DNA from: Acidobacteriota bacterium | GTDB lineage: Bacteria > Acidobacteriota > Terriglobia > Terriglobales > SCQP01 | Assembly (NCBI GenBank): GCA_027459505.1 | Contig: DAIDIE010000040.1 | Coordinates: 1 to 64,000, forward strand | DNA: 64,000 bases | Direction of reading: 5' to 3' | Shown here: positions 59,888 to 64,000 of the stretch, piece by piece | How the letters are laid out: every line of letters begins with the position of its first letter | How positions within the stretch are numbered: position 1 is the first letter of the stretch | The notes under the pieces: generated by a model | The model's database searches: none | What the model was told of the DNA's origin: nothing | The model's input: the letters and a program-made list of their open reading frames with translations, nothing else | Program-made: the position numbers and the translations under genes

Positions 59888-62101
59888 TTAGCTCCCCAGC
59901 GGCTTACGCCCAAAGCGATACAGGGAAACACAGAGCACGACGAAGACCGCCACAGCAAACAGGTTGCTGTGCGCCAGCGAGCCAATGAAATGAGGACCGA
60001 TGCGGAAGCGCCCTTGGGCAATTTTTCCGGTAGCTTCCATGTAGGCAATGCCGGCAGCCACCAAGCCGAAGACCGCCGCACCCGCAATCAGTCCACTGGA
60101 GTAGAGATCGCCGCTGCTGGTTTCACCCTCGGCGGTTTGCGGGCGGCCGCGCTCGGCGAGCCAGCGCACCACGCCCCCGACGAAAATTGCGGCCGTGGTT
60201 CCAATTCCCAGGTAGGAACCCACCGCAAAGGCCAGCGAGCGCACGCCGAGGAGTTCCACGGTCGCGACAATGAAGGCGCCAATGAAGATCAGCGCCCAGG
60301 GCAACTGCCGGTTCAGGAGCCCATTGATGATGGTGGCCATGAGCCGTGCCTGAGGCGCGGCCACCTGCTGTGAACCAATGCCCTGCACCCATTGAATTTC
60401 AATGGCATGAGTTTGCGGGTTGTAAAGATATTTGCCGTCGGGAATGGTGTGGGAGCCAATGACGTTCAGTTCCCAATAATTCCGTTGAGCGACGCCATGC
60501 AGGACTCCGGCGGGAAGCTGATAATTCAGGCGTTCAATACTGACGCCTGGCACGGTCGTGGGCCCTGGGCGGCTGGTGTTGAGGGACGCGATCGTCAGGT
60601 GCTGTGGAACAAAGCGGGAGTAAGCGGTGTTGAGAAAAGGAACGGTAAAACCAACGACCGTTACCGAAGCCACGACGCCGATCATGAGGCAGAGCTGCTG
60701 CTTCCAGGGGGTAGCGCCTACGAGGAATCCGGTTTTCAGATCTTGCGAGGTGGCGCCGGCATTGGCGGCCGCGATTGCGACGATGCCTCCCACGCTGATG
60801 GCCAAGGCGCCGTAGACGCCGGTGGTCCATCCCGCCGCCAGGAAAAACAGGCAGGTGATCATCAAGGTGGCTATGGTCATACCCGAAATCGGGTTTGATG
60901 ACGTGCCGATGATGCCGACAATGCGGCTGGAGACGGTGACAAAAAAGAAGCCGAAGAGCACCACCAGAATCGAGCTGAGAATGTTGCTGAACCAGGCGGC
61001 ATGGCTGTTGTAGCGGAAGGCCAGAATCGCCCAGGTGAAGACCGCCAGAACGGCGGAGCCAATCAGCACCAGAGTCATCGGCAGGTCGCGTTGTGTGCGC
61101 GGAAGGGTCTCATCGGTGAAGGTGGTTTTGCCGGCGCCAGCGGCGCGGGCCTTGCGGAAGTCACGCAGGCCGCTGGTGAAGGCGCTGACGATGGTAGGAA
61201 TGGTGCGCAGCAGCGTCAGCAGCCCCGCCGCGGCGACGGCGCCCGCCCCAATGGGGCGGATGTAGCTGGCCCAGATATCATCGGGGCTCATTTGGGCGAT
61301 CGGGACGGTCGAGGGATAAATTGGTGAGGCGAAGTGGCCCCCAAAGAACTTGATGGCTGGCGCAATGACAAGCCAGGAGAGGACGCCCCCGGCGAAGAGT
61401 GTCCCTGCCGTGCGGGGCCCAATGATGTAGCCAACACCGAGGTATTCCGGGGTGATATCCGCGCGAAAGCTGGCGCCGGGCAGCCAGCGGGGCTGATAGT
61501 CCGGGGTGCCCTTCCAAAACCCCAGCGCGTCCATCAGGAACTTATAGGCGCTGCCGATGCCCAACCCCCAGAAGACGCGGCCGGCGAAGTTGCCGCCACG
61601 CTCGCCCGCTTTCAGCACATCGGCGCAGGCGGTGCCCTCCGGGTAGACCAAATTCCCGTGCTCCTGCACGATCAAATAGCGGCGCAGCGGAATCATGAAG
61701 AGAATGCCCAGCCAGCCGCCAATCATGGCCAGGAGAAAAATGCGCGAGTACTCCAGCGGAAAGCCCAGGAAGATCAGCGCCGGCAACGTGAAGATGACGC
61801 CCGCGGCAATCGATTCTCCGGCTGAACCCGTCGTCTGGACAATGTTGTTTTCCAGAATGCTGGACTTGCCCAGGCTTTTGAAGATGCTGATGGCCAGAAC
61901 GGCGATGGGAATGGAGGCGGAGACAGTGAGACCAGCGCGCAGCCCCAGGTAGGTAGATACCGCGCCAAAAAACACACCGAACAACACGCCGAGCACGACG
62001 GCGCGCAAAGTCAGTTCCGGAACCTGGGCTTCAGGAGGGATAAAGGGGCGGAACTCGCGTGCTTCGGGGTTGGGGTTAGGAGCGATGTCGTTAGAGGCCA
62101 T
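59888..62101 (-). CDS. OPT-family oligopeptide transporter
   Basis: A 737-residue membrane protein with about 14-16 TM helices. OPT signatures: LTLRAVVLGVLFGVFFGAVS, TYLGLRAGLTVSASIPIAVL, NNIVQTTGSAGESIAAGVIF and NLVYPEGTACADVLKAGERG. Prokaryotic members are proton-driven peptide or siderophore-like transporters. I start at MASNDIAPNPNPE (62101), which has AGGA 9 nt upstream. A periplasmic-looking insert of about 100 residues lies near 530-630. Substrate unknown. Confidence 0.9.
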   Translation of the reverse strand: MASNDIAPNPNPEAREFRPFIPPEAQVPELTLRAVVLGVLFGVFFGAVSTYLGLRAGLTVSASIPIAVLAISIFKSLGKSSILENNIVQTTGSAGESIAAGVIFTLPALIFLGFPLEYSRIFLLAMIGGWLGILFMIPLRRYLIVQEHGNLVYPEGTACADVLKAGERGGNFAGRVFWGLGIGSAYKFLMDALGFWKGTPDYQPRWLPGASFRADITPEYLGVGYIIGPRTAGTLFAGGVLSWLVIAPAIKFFGGHFASPIYPSTVPIAQMSPDDIWASYIRPIGAGAVAAAGLLTLLRTIPTIVSAFTSGLRDFRKARAAGAGKTTFTDETLPRTQRDLPMTLVLIGSAVLAVFTWAILAFRYNSHAAWFSNILSSILVVLFGFFFVTVSSRIVGIIGTSSNPISGMTIATLMITCLFFLAAGWTTGVYGALAISVGGIVAIAAANAGATSQDLKTGFLVGATPWKQQLCLMIGVVASVTVVGFTVPFLNTAYSRFVPQHLTIASLNTSRPGPTTVPGVSIERLNYQLPAGVLHGVAQRNYWELNVIGSHTIPDGKYLYNPQTHAIEIQWVQGIGSQQVAAPQARLMATIINGLLNRQLPWALIFIGAFIVATVELLGVRSLAFAVGSYLGIGTTAAIFVGGVVRWLAERGRPQTAEGETSSGDLYSSGLIAGAAVFGLVAAGIAYMEATGKIAQGRFRIGPHFIGSLAHSNLFAVAVFVVLCVSLYRFGRKPLGS

Positions 62102-62749
62102 AGCAGTCTGTCCTGTCCACCAGCTTCGAGGGCGTTCGGGGCTCCGGCGCGCCATGACGCACCCTTGGCGATACGGGTAAACGTCGAGGTTAACAATCCG
62201 GTCTGACAGGAAGTGTCAGCGCCGGGAGCGAGAAGGCACGCCAATGATTCTAAGCTTCCGTGTTGTGCTTTCCAGCGGCTTTGACGCCCGCAAGGGTAGT
62301 TGCTTCCGATCCGAATGTCGGGTTGAGCACAGCGTCGTGTGCCCGAAAATTTTTTCGCGAAGTGGCAACATTTCTTCCACAAGCTCGCATCGACTGGCCG
62401 CGTCGATCATTACAGAACGATGAAAAACCCGGTGTTTTCGCGTCTACGGCCGCTTGCACCACGGTAGCGCCATTGTGGAAAACGCGGGAAACCCGCGAAA
62501 TTCGCGGCAACGCCGCCCAAAGGCCCGCACCGGACGCGCAGGACAGCTTGCAACCAATTGAAAACAAAGGCATTGGCGGGGATTGACCCGCGGCCAACAT
62601 GAGGCCAGGTGACGTTGTCAATGGCAAACCGCGCAATCGGAGCTGAAAACTTTTCCACTGGATTTCCACAGGCAAGAGAAAAAAAGCCGGCCTCTCTGGC
62701 TGTAAAAAGGGACCGTTTGGCACCATGCGTGCGAGGCTGGCCAGGCGCT
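62102..62749. other. Gene-free 648-bp region between OPT and hflX genes
   Basis: No reading frame with recognisable content and no RNA gene seen. It holds several DnaA-box-like 9-mers (e.g. CCATTGTGGAAAAC around 62471-62484, whose complement contains TTTTCCACA; TTCCACA at 62384 and 62664) and a short palindromic stretch CGCGGGAAACCCGCG (62484-62498). No neighbouring replication genes support an origin. Confidence 0.4.
62679..62701 (-). terminator. Possible terminator of hflX
   Basis: On the minus strand AGCC-AGAGAGGCC-GGCT with a T7 run follows the hflX stop by about 50 bp. The stem is only 4-5 bp, so it is weak. Confidence 0.35.
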
Positions 62750-64000
62750 TCAGGCGACGAGAAATTTTTCCATGCGGCGCACCAGTGATTCGGGGATTTG
62801 AGCCTCAACTTCAACGGTTTCAGCAGCATGGCGCTCGTCCAACAGACGGCCGTACTCATGGATGAGGTGCAGCAACTTTCCAGCAGGCTGGGGAAAACGC
62901 AACCTGACCAAGCGTACAGGATCGAGCGCCAGGACGGAATCCAGTCGCTGGAGCAGGCCATCAATGCCCTCGCCAGTATGAGCGCTGACGCTCAAGCCGT
63001 TGGTGAGCTCCTGAGGAAGAGGCTGCGTCCGCGAGACTTCATCGAGCAGGTCCAGCTTGTTAAGAACCAGGAGCTGGGGGGTGGCGTTCATTTCCAGCTC
63101 CGCCAGTACCTTTTGCACTTGCCGGTGCTGTTCGAGGCGGTGCGGTGAGGTGGCATCGACCACAACCAGCAGCAGCGAGGCCTGGCGGACCTCCTCCAAG
63201 GTGGCGCGAAAGGCGTTAATCAGCCCGTGAGGGAGATTGCGGAGAAAGCCGACCGTATCTGCCAGCAACAATTTGCGGCGCGAAGGTAGTTCGATGCCGC
63301 GCACGGTGGGATCAAGGGTGGCAAACATGCGCCCGGAGGTGAGGACTTCAGCGCCGGTGAGCCGATTGAACAGGGAGCTCTTGCCAGCATTGGTGTAGCC
63401 CACCAGGGCGGCGGTGGCGAGCGGAACACTGGCCCGTTTCTGCCGTTGCTGGCCACGATGACGGCGAACGTCTTCCAGGGCCTGTTTGATGGTGCGAATG
63501 CGCCGGTAAATGCGGCGCCGGTCGGTTTCCAACTGGGTTTCGCCGGGCCCGCGTGTGCCGATCCCGCCGCCCAGCCGCGACATCGCTGAACCGCGTCCGG
63601 CGAGACGTGGCAACAGGTACTCCAATTGCGCCAACTCGACCTGAAGCTGGCCTTCGCGGGTGCGCGCGTGGCGGGCGAAGATGTCAAGGATCAGCTGGGT
63701 GCGGTCAATAACGCGGACATTGAGCTCCTGCTCCAGGTTGCGAAGCTGTGTCGGTGTGAGCTCGTGGTCGAAGATGGCGACATCGGAACGGGTAGCGGCC
63801 AGTGCCCCCGCCAACTCGGCGACCTTGCCGCGCCCAAGCAGCAGAGCCGCGCTTGGACTATCGCGCCGTTGTTGCAGAGTTCCGGCGATTTCCGCGCCGG
63901 CACTGACCGCCAGCTCCCGCAATTCAGCGAGCGACTCCTCGTGGCTGAAGCCCGTCAATGATTCCGCCCCGCCCGCGTGGGACTCCCCCGCGTGGGGATA
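62750..64000 (-). CDS. hflX: Ribosome-associated GTPase HflX (5' end outside window)
   Basis: More than 400 residues of a ribosome-splitting/rescue GTPase. The N-terminal HflX domain has [19 protein letters not shown] and [20 protein letters not shown], then a helical linker ([20 protein letters not shown]), then the G domain: Walker [21 protein letters not shown]3 [14 protein letters not shown] (switch II), G4 [11 protein letters not shown] and a short C-terminal domain. A TTG at 63958 could start it, but the frame is open to the window end and family members have more N-terminal sequence, so the true start is probably beyond 64000. Confidence 0.93.
   Translation of the reverse strand, partial: YPHAGESHAGGAESLTGFSHEESLAELRELAVSAGAEIAGTLQQRRDSPSAALLLGRGKVAELAGALAATRSDVAIFDHELTPTQLRNLEQELNVRVIDRTQLILDIFARHARTREGQLQVELAQLEYLLPRLAGRGSAMSRLGGGIGTRGPGETQLETDRRRIYRRIRTIKQALEDVRRHRGQQRQKRASVPLATAALVGYTNAGKSSLFNRLTGAEVLTSGRMFATLDPTVRGIELPSRRKLLLADTVGFLRNLPHGLINAFRATLEEVRQASLLLVVVDATSPHRLEQHRQVQKVLAELEMNATPQLLVLNKLDLLDEVSRTQPLPQELTNGLSVSAHTGEGIDGLLQRLDSVLALDPVRLVRLRFPQPAGKLLHLIHEYGRLLDERHAAETVEVEAQIPESLVRRMEKFLVA

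Noticed and set aside
62102-62749. Replication origin
   Set aside because: DnaA-box-like sites are few and imperfect; none of dnaA, dnaN, gidA or parAB is nearby.

Overview
The window is high-GC bacterial DNA with the gene content of an Acidobacteriota genome (class Terriglobia is my best guess). Pointers are a paired DUF1800/DUF1501 locus, several Tat-exported or secreted carbohydrate enzymes (GH2, DUF1080, Gfo/Idh/MocA), a stand-alone purS, a catalytic-domain-only acyl-CoA mutase, an MdtABC-like RND pump, and a MoxR-DUF58-DUF4350-DUF4129 cluster with SpoIIM and RDD partners. The assignment rests on gene content only; no rRNA, tRNA or CRISPR array was seen.

Layout. 1-3.3 kb is an accessory patch: an orphan RHS core with a toxin tip broken near its end, a candidate immunity gene, a second unknown gene, and IS21-type ends with an istB remnant. 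3.4-7.7 kb is an RND efflux pair. 8.0-13.0 kb holds a BON lipoprotein, a conserved unknown, DUF1501/DUF1800 and a VKOR-like protein. 13.2-20.4 kb has gyrA with a clear terminator, a serine hydrolase carrying three C-terminal repeats, and a secreted GH2 enzyme. 20.6-31.2 kb has an HTH protein that contains two copies of an interspersed repeat, glmS, purS, a Phd/PIN locus with a frameshifted toxin, an acyl-CoA mutase, topA and dprA. 31.3-33.0 kb is a probable anti-phage dCTP deaminase with a coupled 64-aa protein. 33.1-39.1 kb has an HU/IHF protein, bioA, dxs, a Gfo/Idh/MocA protein and a VapBC locus. 39.4-46.4 kb is the MoxR cluster. 46.4-55.2 kb is a complete phosphate locus: phoB, phoU, pstB, phoR, pstA, pstC and an outer-membrane porin on the minus strand, with pstS divergent. 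55.5-64.0 kb has a DUF1080 protein, a BON protein, rsmB with a coupled zinc-ribbon mini-protein, an OPT transporter and hflX running off the window.

The strongest unexplained signals are four. First, a dispersed structured repeat of about 190 bp (four copies) is read through in frame twice inside one HTH protein. Second, an anti-phage deaminase overlaps a small unknown gene. Third, a second palindromic repeat of about 112 bp sits beside both type II toxin-antitoxin loci. Fourth, a perfect 9-bp inverted repeat encloses the Shine-Dalgarno of the HTH gene. Several genes (15883, 24355, 31301, 39092, 55490) have a -10-like hexamer 6-15 nt before the start codon, suggesting leaderless or near-leaderless transcripts.
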